Positions 33,811-44,149 of a stretch of 64,000 nt of DNA are shown piece after piece. Each line of letters opens with the position of its first letter. The first letter of the stretch is position 1. The notes below the pieces were generated by a model, which had not been told where the DNA came from, did not search any database, and was given only the letters and a program-made list of their open reading frames with translations. Both the position numbers and the translations under genes were made by a program. Origin of the DNA: Actinomycetes bacterium (GTDB taxonomy: Bacteria; Actinomycetota; Thermoleophilia; Solirubrobacterales; JACPNS01); assembly GCA_023404495.1 (NCBI GenBank), contig JAEYBE010000020.1, forward strand, positions 1-64,000. The letters are read 5' to 3'.

Positions 33811-35088
33811 CTACTTCTTCGCGCCCGCCTTCGCGCGCGCGGCCGGCTTCTTCGCGGCAGGCTTCTTCGCCGCGGCAGCCTTCGAACGGTTGGCCGGGGC
33901 GGCCTTGCGCTTGGCTGCGCTGGCGCGCTTGCCCCGCGTGCGGGTCGCGTTCAGCTTCGGCTTGCCACCGTACTTGGCGATGAACTTCTCCGTGTCCTCG
34001 CGGGCGATCGAGTCGACGCGCTGGTTCTGCGGCGACTTCATCAGGTAGGAGGACGGGCCGTCGAGCTGACCGCCGACGCCGTTGTTGAGCGCCAGCTTGC
34101 ACATACGCACAGCATCGATCACAATGCCGGCCGAGTTCGGCGAGTCCCAGACTTCGAGCTTGAGCTCGACGTTCAGCGGCACATCGCCGAATGCCTGGCC
34201 CTCAACGCGGATGTGCGCCCATTTGCGGTCGGTCAGCCACGGCACGTAGTCGCTCGGACCGATGTAGACGTCGTCGGCCGGGAGCGTGTGGTCCATGATC
34301 GAGGTGACAGCCTGGGTCTTCGAGATCTTCTTCGACTCAAGGCGCTCACGCTCGAGCATGTTGTAGAAGTCCATGTTGCCGCCGACGTTGAGCTGCGAGG
34401 TCTTGACCATCTTCACACCGCGCTGACCGAAAAGGGTGGCGAGCTGGCGGTGGACGATCGTCGCGCCGACCTGGCTCTTGATGTCGTCACCGACGATCGG
34501 CAGGCCGGCCTTCTTGAACTTGCGGTCCCAGTACGGCTCCGAGGCGATGAACACGGGAATGCAGTTGACGAAACCGCAACCGGCCTCGATCACCTGCTCG
34601 ACGTACCACTTGGTCGCATCCTCGCTGCCGACAGGCAGGTAGGAGACGACGACGTCGGTCTGCGTGTCCTTGAGGATCTGCACGATGTCGGCCGTCTCGC
34701 CCGGCGCCTTCGTGATCTTCTCCTTGAGGTACTTGCCCAGGCCGTCGTGAGTCATGCCGCGGTAGACCGGGGCGCCGAGGTTTTTCGGGACCTTGGCGAA
34801 CTTCATCGTGTTGTTCGGGTCGGCCCAGATCGCCGCGCCGAGGTCTTTGCCGACCTTCTTGGCGTTGATGTCGAAGGCGCAGGTGAACTCGATGTCGTTC
34901 ACGTGGTAGCCGCCAAGGTCCACGTGCATCAGGCCCGGGACATCTTCGGTCGGCTTGGCGTTCTTGTAGTACTCAACGCCCTGAACAAACGCGCTGGCGC
35001 AGTTGCCGACGCCGATGATCGCGACGCGGACCTTGTCGCCCTGGTAGCGGCCTTTGCCGTTGGTTGAAGCTTTCGGTGCAGGTGTCAC
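33811..35088 (-). CDS. ino1: inositol-3-phosphate (myo-inositol-1-phosphate) synthase
   Basis: 425 residues; converts glucose 6-phosphate to inositol phosphate with NAD. Seen: VRVAIIGVGNCASAFVQG (NAD site), SYLPVGSEDATKWYVEQ, NCIPVFIASEP, GDDIKSQVGATIVHR and QLNVGGNMDFYNM, the actinobacterial/archaeal type. The last 55 residues are an Ala/Lys/Arg-rich tail (AAKKPAAKKPAARAKAGAKK) beyond the usual length of about 370. GTG start with GGAAGGAA 8 nt upstream. The product could feed the phosphatidyltransferase at 35675. Confidence 0.95.
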   Translation of the reverse strand: MTPAPKASTNGKGRYQGDKVRVAIIGVGNCASAFVQGVEYYKNAKPTEDVPGLMHVDLGGYHVNDIEFTCAFDINAKKVGKDLGAAIWADPNNTMKFAKVPKNLGAPVYRGMTHDGLGKYLKEKITKAPGETADIVQILKDTQTDVVVSYLPVGSEDATKWYVEQVIEAGCGFVNCIPVFIASEPYWDRKFKKAGLPIVGDDIKSQVGATIVHRQLATLFGQRGVKMVKTSQLNVGGNMDFYNMLERERLESKKISKTQAVTSIMDHTLPADDVYIGPSDYVPWLTDRKWAHIRVEGQAFGDVPLNVELKLEVWDSPNSAGIVIDAVRMCKLALNNGVGGQLDGPSSYLMKSPQNQRVDSIAREDTEKFIAKYGGKPKLNATRTRGKRASAAKRKAAPANRSKAAAAKKPAAKKPAARAKAGAKK

Positions 35089-35098
35089 TGCTGTAGTT

Positions 35099-35110
35099 CC
35101 TTCCGGAAGG
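35099..35110. promoter_or_regulatory. palindrome covering the synthase ribosome-binding site
   Basis: CCTTCCGGAAGG is a perfect 12-bp palindrome; its right arm on the minus strand contains the GGAAGG ribosome-binding site of the inositol-phosphate synthase gene. It could fold with a CCGG loop and mask the site, or be coincidental. Confidence 0.4.
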
Positions 35111-35191
35111 GATCGTGTCTTCAGTGAGAGGCAGGTGGCGCGCCGAACCAAATCAGGCGCAGCCGGTCTGCCGAGGATAGAGGTTGGAACA

Positions 35192-35203
35192 CCGTCTAGA
35201 CGG
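35192..35203. promoter_or_regulatory. candidate TetR operator
   Basis: CCGTCTAGACGG, a perfect 12-bp palindrome midway between divergent inositol-phosphate synthase and TetR genes. On the minus strand the half CGTCTA is placed 17 bp from a TATCCT hexamer (35174-35179), so binding would block the synthase promoter. Another CGTCTA lies at 35228-35233 next to the TetR -10. Confidence 0.55.
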
Positions 35204-35244
35204 CTCGGTTACAGCGTTTTTCTGGAACGTCTATTCTTGAATGC

Positions 35245-35610
35245 ATGGCCCGACCGAGAGAGTTCGACGAGGTGCTCGCGATCGACGCCGCGGCCGAAGT
35301 CTTCCGTCGACGTGGCTACGCGGCAACGTCGATCGAACAGCTCGTCGAGGCGACCGGTGTGCACCGCGGGAGCCTGTATTCAACGTTCGGCAGCAAGCGC
35401 GGACTGTTTCTGCGGGCACTGGAGCACGCGATCAGTGGCGGTATCCGGGCGGACGATCAGCACGACCTACTGCTGACCGCGCTGCTCGAGCTCCCACCCG
35501 CAGACCGCGTCATGCGCGAACGAATTGAACGCCTGCTCTTCTCGTCTGGGGCGACGCCCGAGCAACTCGGCCAGCGCCTGCTTGATCGGGCCGGAGTGCG
35601 AAGTCTGTAG
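35245..35610 (+). CDS. short TetR family regulator
   Basis: 121 residues. Normal N-terminal HTH (FDEVLAIDAAAEVFRRRGYAATSIEQLVEATGVHRGSLYSTFGSK) but only about 60 residues after it, where full-length family members have 130 or more. No frameshifted remainder fits in the 64 bp before the next gene, so it is short rather than recently broken. TATTCT is 7 nt before the ATG. Divergent from the inositol-phosphate synthase gene, its likely target. Confidence 0.85.
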   Translation: MARPREFDEVLAIDAAAEVFRRRGYAATSIEQLVEATGVHRGSLYSTFGSKRGLFLRALEHAISGGIRADDQHDLLLTALLELPPADRVMRERIERLLFSSGATPEQLGQRLLDRAGVRSL

Positions 35611-35674
35611 TGCGACTCGACGGCGGCGCGGTCAGCTCAAGCGCACAGATCGCCGCAGTTGCGCGAAGCGACGC

Positions 35675-36304
35675 CTAGCTGGCTGAGGCCGCGGCCTTCT
35701 CGGCGTCAAGGATCTTCGACTGCTTGTAGACGTGCGCGATGCGCTGGAGCATCGTGAAGAGGCTCATCACCGCGAGCAGGTAGATCGCCGCCTTGAGCAC
35801 CCACATCTCGGTACCGGAGATCGTCAGATCGGCGAGGAAGAGTCCGACCGAAATGATCACGACCCGCACCGCGCGCGACGCGATACCGACCTTGCACTCG
35901 ATCCCGAGCGCTTCGGCACGTGCGCGGGTGTAGGAGACCATGATCGATCCGGTGACCGCAAGCACGACAGCAGCTGCTGCCTCAGGGTCGCCACCCTTGG
36001 CCAGCTGGTAGGCGATCGCTGCCAGAACGAAACCTTCCTCGATGCGGTCGAGTGAGGAGTCGAGGAACGCACCGAACAGCGTGGCCTTGCCGCTCATCCG
36101 CGAGTACTTGCCGTCGAGCAGGTCCATCACCGAGCCGAAGACGAAGGCGAATCCGGCAGGGATCCACCAGCCGAGCATGATGAACACGACGGCAAGCGCG
36201 CAGCCGAGCAGTCCGACCAACGAGATCGCGTTGGGTGTCAGGCGCGACTCGATCAGTCGGTTACGCGCGGCGTCGGAAAGGATTGGTCGGCTTGGCTCTG
36301 CCAT
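35675..36304 (-). CDS. CDP-alcohol phosphatidyltransferase
   Basis: 209 residues, about five to six membrane helices. Full catalytic motif: Asp61, Asp64-Gly65, Ser-Arg69, Gly78, Asp82 and Asp86 (family D-x2-DG-x2-AR-x8-G-x3-D-x3-D, with Ala replaced by Ser). Being 0.6 kb from the inositol-phosphate synthase, it is plausibly the phosphatidylinositol-phosphate synthase; phosphatidylglycerophosphate synthase is the main alternative. Follows the large membrane protein gene by 12 bp. Confidence 0.9.
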   Translation of the reverse strand: MAEPSRPILSDAARNRLIESRLTPNAISLVGLLGCALAVVFIMLGWWIPAGFAFVFGSVMDLLDGKYSRMSGKATLFGAFLDSSLDRIEEGFVLAAIAYQLAKGGDPEAAAAVVLAVTGSIMVSYTRARAEALGIECKVGIASRAVRVVIISVGLFLADLTISGTEMWVLKAAIYLLAVMSLFTMLQRIAHVYKQSKILDAEKAAASAS

Positions 36305-36316
36305 CGCTGGTGGGAT

Positions 36317-38053
36317 TCAGGAGATGCTGTCGTCGTTGGTTTGCGGAATGCGCACCGGATCGCCGTTGTCGTCGGTGGTCCAACCCTCGGCGCAGGTGTA
36401 CCCGCCGCCGACGAGCCTGCCGAGCGAAAAGTCCGGCGTGATCGTGACCACGGGCGGACGCGACGATACACCCCCGGCGTCCTTGCTGCCCAGCGAAGGG
36501 AGCACGACCTCGAGGTATTCGTCGTCGCTGCCGCGCAGGCAGCCGTAGGAGGGACGCAAGAAGCGCTGCCAGCGAATCTTCGTTTCCGTCACGCCCCAAT
36601 GGTCCGGCCGGATCTCGAATCCCTTCGTCGGATCGTTCTCGCGGAAGTCGGGTTCAGACGCAGATTTCTCTGGCAGCGTCACGCGGAAGATCTCCCAGTC
36701 GCGGAATTCGGCCGAGCGGTCGAGGTATGGCAGCCCGGCGCGAATCAGGTCCGCTTCGTCGCGTCCCGAGTAGTCGAGCACTGCGCGCTTGGGCAAGGCC
36801 ACCCAGCGCACATCGTTGTCGATCAGCCAGCGTGCGTATGTGCGCGGGTCGAGCGTGCCGTCGTAGAACACGGCGTTGTACTTGGTGTCAAGCTGGCGCT
36901 CCCAGCCGCGCGCGATCGGCCGGCGGTTGGCAACATAGGCCGCCTCGAAGTGATTGCGCGTGAAGACGATCTCGACCTTTTCGTCGCGCTGCGGGTTGTT
37001 CGCGTCCAGGAAGCGATTGACCGGGGCAAAGTAATGCGGATCGGCGGTCTCGTCGGCCGTCGCCATCGCCCATAGCGCCGTCGCCCCCTGCCAGCACAGC
37101 AACGGCACGATCACCGCGAGCGCGTAGCGCCCCGAGCGCGGCCAGAGAATCGCTGCGGCGATCGGCGGGAAGAGCACCATCCCGAGCCGGATCGCATTGC
37201 CGCCGATCGGCGAGGCGATCAGCTCGTTCGCCGTCAAGAACGCGACGTACAGCGCCACGCCCGTTCCAACCATTCGCCGCGCATCGCCCGAAAGCTCGTC
37301 ACGCACCATGAACCAGAAGAACGCCGTGAAGGCGATCGCGCCCAGATAAGAGCCGACGACGAACGGTTGGCTCCCGCCTTCCGGGAAGAGCAGCGAGACG
37401 GTCATCGCCGGGAGCACGCTCGCCACAGCAACCACCAGATACGAATGGTTGGGCGACGCCCAGACGGTGCGGAATGCGTGGCGAGCGGTGCGCAGGGTCT
37501 CCCACGGATGACCGCCGAGCCAGACGGTGAAGGCGATGAACGCAATGAAGAGCGCCGCGAGTGGGCTGGTCAAGGCGCTGTTTACTGCGAGGAGGCCCGC
37601 GATCCAGCTGCGCCCGTGCGCCGCGGCGAGCAGCGCCCCGAGTCCGATCGCCATCGAGAGCGCGTACGGCAGCTGTCCGATCACCAGGGTCGCGCTGAAG
37701 ACGACCGCGAACACATATGAAGCGGCCGTCGCTCCCTTGCGCGGGAAGACCTCGCGGGCGAGGATCGAGAAGAGCAGCACTCCGAGCAAATAGCTGAGCG
37801 CACCGGCCAGACGCACCCCGATCGTCGCCGAAAGCGACGGGAAGATCACCCCATACGAGACGACGTAGTGCCCGCCGTACCAGTTGTAGTTCCAGACGAA
37901 AAGTCCATCGTTCTTGAACAGCTCGGCGCGGTAGAGGTGCGCGGCAAGGTCGCCGCCGCGCAGGTCGACCACGAAGTAGAGCGCCGCAAGCCCGACGGCG
38001 ACCAGCATCGGCCCGAGGTGCGGGCGCAGGAGATCTCGCGCGCGAGCGATCAT
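36317..38053 (-). CDS. large polytopic membrane protein, GT-C-like
   Basis: 578 residues from ATG 38053 (another ATG at 38083 overlaps the hydrolase gene). About 10-11 membrane helices in the first 330 residues, with an acidic loop WNYNWYGGHYVVSYG after the first helix, then a soluble C-terminal domain of about 240 residues (outside) that includes NDVRWVALPKRAVLDYSG. The layout resembles GT-C polyprenyl-sugar transferases, but no definite family motif is seen. In an operon between an alpha/beta hydrolase and the phosphatidyltransferase, which suggests a role with lipid-linked glycans. Confidence 0.75.
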   Translation of the reverse strand: MIARARDLLRPHLGPMLVAVGLAALYFVVDLRGGDLAAHLYRAELFKNDGLFVWNYNWYGGHYVVSYGVIFPSLSATIGVRLAGALSYLLGVLLFSILAREVFPRKGATAASYVFAVVFSATLVIGQLPYALSMAIGLGALLAAAHGRSWIAGLLAVNSALTSPLAALFIAFIAFTVWLGGHPWETLRTARHAFRTVWASPNHSYLVVAVASVLPAMTVSLLFPEGGSQPFVVGSYLGAIAFTAFFWFMVRDELSGDARRMVGTGVALYVAFLTANELIASPIGGNAIRLGMVLFPPIAAAILWPRSGRYALAVIVPLLCWQGATALWAMATADETADPHYFAPVNRFLDANNPQRDEKVEIVFTRNHFEAAYVANRRPIARGWERQLDTKYNAVFYDGTLDPRTYARWLIDNDVRWVALPKRAVLDYSGRDEADLIRAGLPYLDRSAEFRDWEIFRVTLPEKSASEPDFRENDPTKGFEIRPDHWGVTETKIRWQRFLRPSYGCLRGSDDEYLEVVLPSLGSKDAGGVSSRPPVVTITPDFSLGRLVGGGYTCAEGWTTDDNGDPVRIPQTNDDSIS

Positions 38054-38057
38054 CGTC

Positions 38058-38891
38058 TCAGTCTGAAGCTTCGACGCCGGCAAGGAAGTTCGCCGTCATT
38101 TCGATCACGTCCGGGCGATCGAGCCACGGCCAGTGCCCCGCGTCGGCAAGCAACTGGAGCTTTGCGTTCGGCAGCGTCTGCGCGTAGAGCTCGCCAAAGC
38201 GCGTCGGGATGTACGGGTCCTGCTCGCCCCAGATGACGAGCGCCGGAGCGGTCAGCAGGCTGAAGCGTTCGCCGGCCTCCTCGAGCGTCTTCGAAGGGGC
38301 ACCGCGGTAGAGCTTGAGGATCGCGCGCTGCGTTCCGTGGTCGAAGTGGTCCCAGATCGATTCGATCATCTCGTCGGGCAGGGCGGTGCGACCCGGCCGT
38401 GCTTCGCGACTGATCCAACGAGCGCTCGTCTTGGTGGTCAGCCCCATGAACAGCTCGCCGAGAAACGGTGTGCGCCACACACGCGCCAGGCGGTGCCACT
38501 TGTAGCCGGGGAGCAACGGCACAGCGTTGATGATCACGACGCGATTGACTCGCTCGTGCAGCTCCTGCGCTGTGATCAGCGCCATCCCGCCCCAGTCCTC
38601 GACCACAAGGTTGAATTTCTCCCAGCCCTGTTGTGCGATGAACGCCTGGAGCACGGCGTTGTAGCCGCCAAGCGACCCGTCAAAGTGCATCGGCTTGTCG
38701 CTGCGGCCGAATCCAGGAAGGTCAAGGGCGACGCCACCAGTCTTCTCCAGGAACGGCGTCCATTCGTCCGCGTTCGTCGGGACGCCGTGGACATAGAGCG
38801 TTGGGACGCCTCCGCTCTGCGGGGGTGCCTCACGCCAGAAGACTTCGAAGCCGGCGACCTTTGCGCGGCGCTCATTGATTGCGACCGTCAT
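38058..38891 (-). CDS. alpha/beta hydrolase, haloalkane dehalogenase/epoxide hydrolase-like
   Basis: 277 residues. Oxyanion region TLYVHGVPTNADEW, LDLPGFGRSDKP, and the nucleophile elbow VVEDWGG with Asp99 instead of Ser, as in haloalkane dehalogenases and epoxide hydrolases; cap domain follows; catalytic His in ADAGHWPWLDRPD. Asp nucleophile rules out a simple esterase. Substrate unknown. The downstream membrane protein starts 4 bp after its stop. Confidence 0.88.
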   Translation of the reverse strand: MTVAINERRAKVAGFEVFWREAPPQSGGVPTLYVHGVPTNADEWTPFLEKTGGVALDLPGFGRSDKPMHFDGSLGGYNAVLQAFIAQQGWEKFNLVVEDWGGMALITAQELHERVNRVVIINAVPLLPGYKWHRLARVWRTPFLGELFMGLTTKTSARWISREARPGRTALPDEMIESIWDHFDHGTQRAILKLYRGAPSKTLEEAGERFSLLTAPALVIWGEQDPYIPTRFGELYAQTLPNAKLQLLADAGHWPWLDRPDVIEMTANFLAGVEASD

Positions 38892-38957
38892 CCGGCCAGA
38901 CAGGCTAGATCAGGCCGGCGCCGCAAGGGCTGCCAGGGGCCTTACGATTGGCGATCG

Positions 38958-39707
38958 ATGTGCCCGCGCGCCGCCAAGCCTCTGCCACCACTCCCCCACC
39001 CGAACCGTCTGCGGGCGATCCGTGCCCGTCTACGCGAGGCCTACGGCGTGCCGGTGCCAAAGCCGCATCACGATCCGGTCGGTGAACTGGTGCTGACCGT
39101 GCTCAGCCAGAACACCAATGACCGCAACCGCGACGTCGCCTTCAGCCGGATCGAAGAGCGCTGGTCCGACTGGGAGGCGGTACGCGCTGCCCCGGTGGAG
39201 GAAATCGAGACCGCGATCGCCCCCGGCGGAATCTCAAGGATCAAGTCCGCGAGGATCAAGCAGATCCTCGACCGGCTCGCAACCGATCCGCTGCCGAGCG
39301 GCGCCGACCCGGACGGGCGCTGGCACCGTGCACGCGAGATCGACCTCGATTGGATGCAGTTCACGCCGCTCGAAGTCAGTCGCGACTACCTCTGCTCGCT
39401 GCCCGGCGTGGCGCGCAAGACGGCCGCCTGCGTGCTGCTGTTCGCCTACGGATTGCCGGACATCCCGGTCGACACGCACGTCGGCCGGGTCGGCCAGCGC
39501 CTCGGGCTCTTCCCGGCCAACGCCAACTTTGAACAGATGCACGACTTGATCGCCGCCTGGACGCCTCCAGCGCTCGCCCATGAGGAGCACGTCAATCTGA
39601 TTCGGCACGGGAGGCGCACCTGCCACAAACGCACGCCGGAATGCTCGATCTGTCCGCTTCGGGAGATCTGCCCGAGCGCGGGCGAGTTTCTGACTAGCGC
39701 TTCTTGA
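38958..39707 (+). CDS. nth: endonuclease III-like DNA glycosylase
   Basis: 249 residues, HhH-GPD superfamily. Catalytic Lys in the hairpin LPGVARKTAACVL, catalytic Asp in IPVDTHVGRV, and a 4Fe-4S loop CHKRTPECSICPLREIC (C-x6-C-x2-C-x5-C). A longer frame upstream runs antisense through the hydrolase; ATG 38958 with TACGAT 9 nt upstream is the start. An insert around GWHRAREIDLDWMQF-like sequence distinguishes it from E. coli Nth, so it may belong to a sister group. Overlaps the convergent RCC1 gene by 14 bp. Confidence 0.88.
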   Translation: MCPRAAKPLPPLPHPNRLRAIRARLREAYGVPVPKPHHDPVGELVLTVLSQNTNDRNRDVAFSRIEERWSDWEAVRAAPVEEIETAIAPGGISRIKSARIKQILDRLATDPLPSGADPDGRWHRAREIDLDWMQFTPLEVSRDYLCSLPGVARKTAACVLLFAYGLPDIPVDTHVGRVGQRLGLFPANANFEQMHDLIAAWTPPALAHEEHVNLIRHGRRTCHKRTPECSICPLREICPSAGEFLTSAS

Positions 39708-41256
39708 CCTTCGGCAGCTTGATGCTCTTCGCGGTGGCGGCGATCTTGGCGATCGATCCGTTTCCGGGCCAGCTCGCCTTGGGACGGATCTTCTTGCCAT
39801 TGAAGTACTTGACCGGGAGCTTGAGCGTCGCGGTCGCCACGCAGTAGTCGGCCGACGCCGCGAACTTGGCCGTCGCCTTGTACTTCTTGGTGGCAGTCAC
39901 CCGCTTGCGCTTTCCCTTCACGCGCTTGACGGTCTTGTAGGAATAGGTCTGGGTGGCCGTCGCCTTCCCGGTGCAGCCGTCGGCCTGACCGATCAGAGCG
40001 GGGAGCTTCGCGCGCAGCACGACTTTCTGCGAATAGGTGCGCTTCTTCTTGTCGAGCTTTGCGCTGCCGGAGCGCGCAAAGCTGATCTGGGTCGACGTGT
40101 AGACCCCGGTCACAAGGTCAAGTCCGACGACCGCCGAGGGACTGAGGGTCGGCGATCCGCTGGTCTGACCGTTGCCGACCTGGCCGGCGACGTTTTCGCC
40201 CCAGCAGTCGACCTCACCGCCACGGACCGCGAAACAAACATGCCCGGCGTAGCCGTTGGCCGAGACCGAGAGGGCGCCGAGCGAGTTCGGCACGGCGATC
40301 GGAGACACAACGGCGCTCGGCGACCCGTTGCCAGGTCGCGTGCCCCAGCAGGCAAGAATCTGGCCACCGTTGACCGCGCAGTTGCTCTGCGCCGACCCTC
40401 CGAGCGATGCGGCGCCGGCGATCGATGCGACGTCTTTCGGAATGACCGATGCTCCGCCGCTGCCGTCACCGATAAGTCCTGCCGCGCCCCAGCACTTCGC
40501 GCTGCCCACGCCGACCGTCGCGCAAGAGCTTGCGCCGCCGGCGAAGATCGTCGCGCCGACCGCAAGACCCGCAACCGTGACCGGCACGTCGCTGGGGTTC
40601 GTCGAACCGTCGCCCAACTCGCCGTTGTCATTGTCGCCCCAGCAACGCGCGGTGCCGTCGTTGATCAGCGCGCAGCTGTGGTGAAACCCTGCTGAAACGC
40701 TGCGGACGTTGGTCAAGCCGGAGACCGGAGTCGGGGTCGACTCTTTTTCGTCCGCGGAAGGATTACCGACTTCGTCATGCGAGTTGTCGCCCCAGCAGCG
40801 CGCCGTCTGGTCGTAGAGCAGCACGCAGAAGGTGCGCTCCGAACCGGTGATTCGTGCAACGTTGTCCAGACCGCTGGCCTGCGTCGGGGTCGTGTGCGGG
40901 GAGAGCAGGATGTCGATCGTTTCATTACCGAGCTGGCCATATGTGTTGCCACCCCAGCACCAGACGCTGCGGTTCTCCAGCAATGCGCAAGTCGAATCGC
41001 GCGCGGCGATGATGATCGACACCGGCGCTGGAAGCCCGTTCACGCGAACCGGCGCAGGCGAATCCTGTTGCGTGCCGTCGCCGAGCTGGCCGAGCGAGTT
41101 GCTTCCCCAGCACCAGGCGACGCCGGAGTCGCCTACCGCGCAGGAGTGGGAGCCCCCGGCCGAGACCATCGGGGTCGCGGCGGTGGCCGATTGCGCGGCG
41201 AGCAGCATCAGGAGCGCTGTGAGCGCGGGCAGGATCAGGCGAGTTGAAATACGCAT
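39694..41256 (-). CDS. secreted RCC1-repeat protein
   Basis: 520 residues from ATG 41256 (MRISTRL), signal peptide about 1-26 (ALTALLMLLAAQSATA). About seven RCC1 blades with GGSHSCAVGDSG...WCWGSNSLGQLGDGT patterns; each blade has two Cys (HSCA and CWG) that could form a disulfide. After the propeller comes a basic, Lys-rich beta domain of about 140 residues (KLDKKKRTYSQKVVLRAK, KRVKGKRKRVTATKKYKA), probably wall- or polymer-binding. Related to the protein at 49912. Confidence 0.9.
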   Translation of the reverse strand: MRISTRLILPALTALLMLLAAQSATAATPMVSAGGSHSCAVGDSGVAWCWGSNSLGQLGDGTQQDSPAPVRVNGLPAPVSIIIAARDSTCALLENRSVWCWGGNTYGQLGNETIDILLSPHTTPTQASGLDNVARITGSERTFCVLLYDQTARCWGDNSHDEVGNPSADEKESTPTPVSGLTNVRSVSAGFHHSCALINDGTARCWGDNDNGELGDGSTNPSDVPVTVAGLAVGATIFAGGASSCATVGVGSAKCWGAAGLIGDGSGGASVIPKDVASIAGAASLGGSAQSNCAVNGGQILACWGTRPGNGSPSAVVSPIAVPNSLGALSVSANGYAGHVCFAVRGGEVDCWGENVAGQVGNGQTSGSPTLSPSAVVGLDLVTGVYTSTQISFARSGSAKLDKKKRTYSQKVVLRAKLPALIGQADGCTGKATATQTYSYKTVKRVKGKRKRVTATKKYKATAKFAASADYCVATATLKLPVKYFNGKKIRPKASWPGNGSIAKIAATAKSIKLPKVKKR

Positions 41257-41542
41257 CGGGGATTGCTTCGCAGCGAAGCCCTCAAAGCCTATGCGCGCAC
41301 GCGGGATTGGTCCAGCCCTCTCGTCCATAAGAAATCAAACCGCCGGCACGCGCGATCGGTGCGGTCAACTCTGCCGGCGATCGAATTTCTGGCTGATTCG
41401 GCGATCTCGGGAACTTCACAGATCTATAACAGTCCGACTTAGATTTTCTGCGCTGATCGCCTATAATTGTTTCAAATCTTTGTAATCGCGCGGCCCCGAT
41501 CCGGCAGGCGCACCCCCATCAAACAGGAGCAGTAAAGGCACC
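41257..41542 (+). promoter_or_regulatory. dnaK operon promoter region
   Basis: A TATAAT hexamer at 41462-41467 is the best -10 in the window; the leader of about 70 nt ends with AGGAG and AAAGG before the ATG. The -35 is weak (ttagat). I see no clear HAIR (CTTGAGT-N7-ACTCAAG) or CIRCE element by eye. Confidence 0.6.
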
Positions 41543-43435
<1,893 letters not shown>

Positions 43436-43485
43436 AAGGCCGGAAATTCCGGGACTTTCAACTGCTCACGTGACCCAGGCCAGAT

Positions 43486-44139
43486 ATGACCGAGTCCAAT
43501 GACATAATCGAAAACGGAATCGACGGCTCCGGGGAGCAGTCCGCAGGACGCGGAACCCCCGACGGCCGCACCACACCCGATCCGGCGGCGGAAGCCGAGA
43601 CCAAAGCTGGATCAAGTGCTTCACCGGCTGCTCCCCAGGGGGCAGGCGGTGAAGACACCTCTGAAGGCGGCGCGCAGGTTGAGGAGGAGCTCGACGAGCT
43701 GGCGGCTGCGCTTGCCGCACGTGACGAGTACAAGGACCTCGCGCTGCGGGCCAAGGCCGACTTCGAGAACTACCGCAAGCGCGCCGACAAGCGCGTCGCC
43801 GAAACACGTGGCGTCGCCGTCGCAGGCGTGCTGCGTGAACTGCTGCCGGTAGTTGACAACCTCGACCGCGCAGTCGAGGCGGCGGGCGAGACGCCATCCG
43901 GCGACGCGTTTGCCGAGGGCGTGCGGCTCGTTCACGCCGACCTGCACTCGGTGCTCGATCGACTCGGACTCAAGTCGGTCGATCCGACGGGCGAAGCATT
44001 CGATCCGAACTTCCACGAGGCGATCTCGCAGGCCCCGGCAGACGATGTCACGCCGGGCACGATCGTCGATGTCGTCCAGAAGGGCTTTCTGCTGGGCGAA
44101 GTGGTCGTGCGCCCTGCGCGCGTAGTGGTGGCCGCGTAG
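43486..44139 (+). CDS. grpE: nucleotide exchange factor GrpE
   Basis: 217 residues. Low-complexity acidic N-terminus (about 1-75), long coiled-coil (EEELDELAAALAARDEYKDLALRAKADFENYRKRADK split across the family signature), and the beta-wing FDPNFHEAISQAPADDVTPGTIVDVVQKGFLLGEVVVRPARVVV. Exchanges nucleotide on DnaK. 50 bp after dnaK. Confidence 0.97.
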   Translation: MTESNDIIENGIDGSGEQSAGRGTPDGRTTPDPAAEAETKAGSSASPAAPQGAGGEDTSEGGAQVEEELDELAAALAARDEYKDLALRAKADFENYRKRADKRVAETRGVAVAGVLRELLPVVDNLDRAVEAAGETPSGDAFAEGVRLVHADLHSVLDRLGLKSVDPTGEAFDPNFHEAISQAPADDVTPGTIVDVVQKGFLLGEVVVRPARVVVAA

Positions 44140-44149
44140 GGAGTCCGCA

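Noticed and set aside
33610..35067. 485-residue plus-strand open frame
   Set aside because: It is the antisense shadow of the inositol-phosphate synthase and MMPL start; Arg/Leu/Asp-rich composition typical of antisense frames in high-GC DNA.
35245..35674. TetR gene broken by a frameshift
   Set aside because: No continuation of a TetR ligand-binding domain appears in any frame in the short space before the next gene; it seems naturally short.
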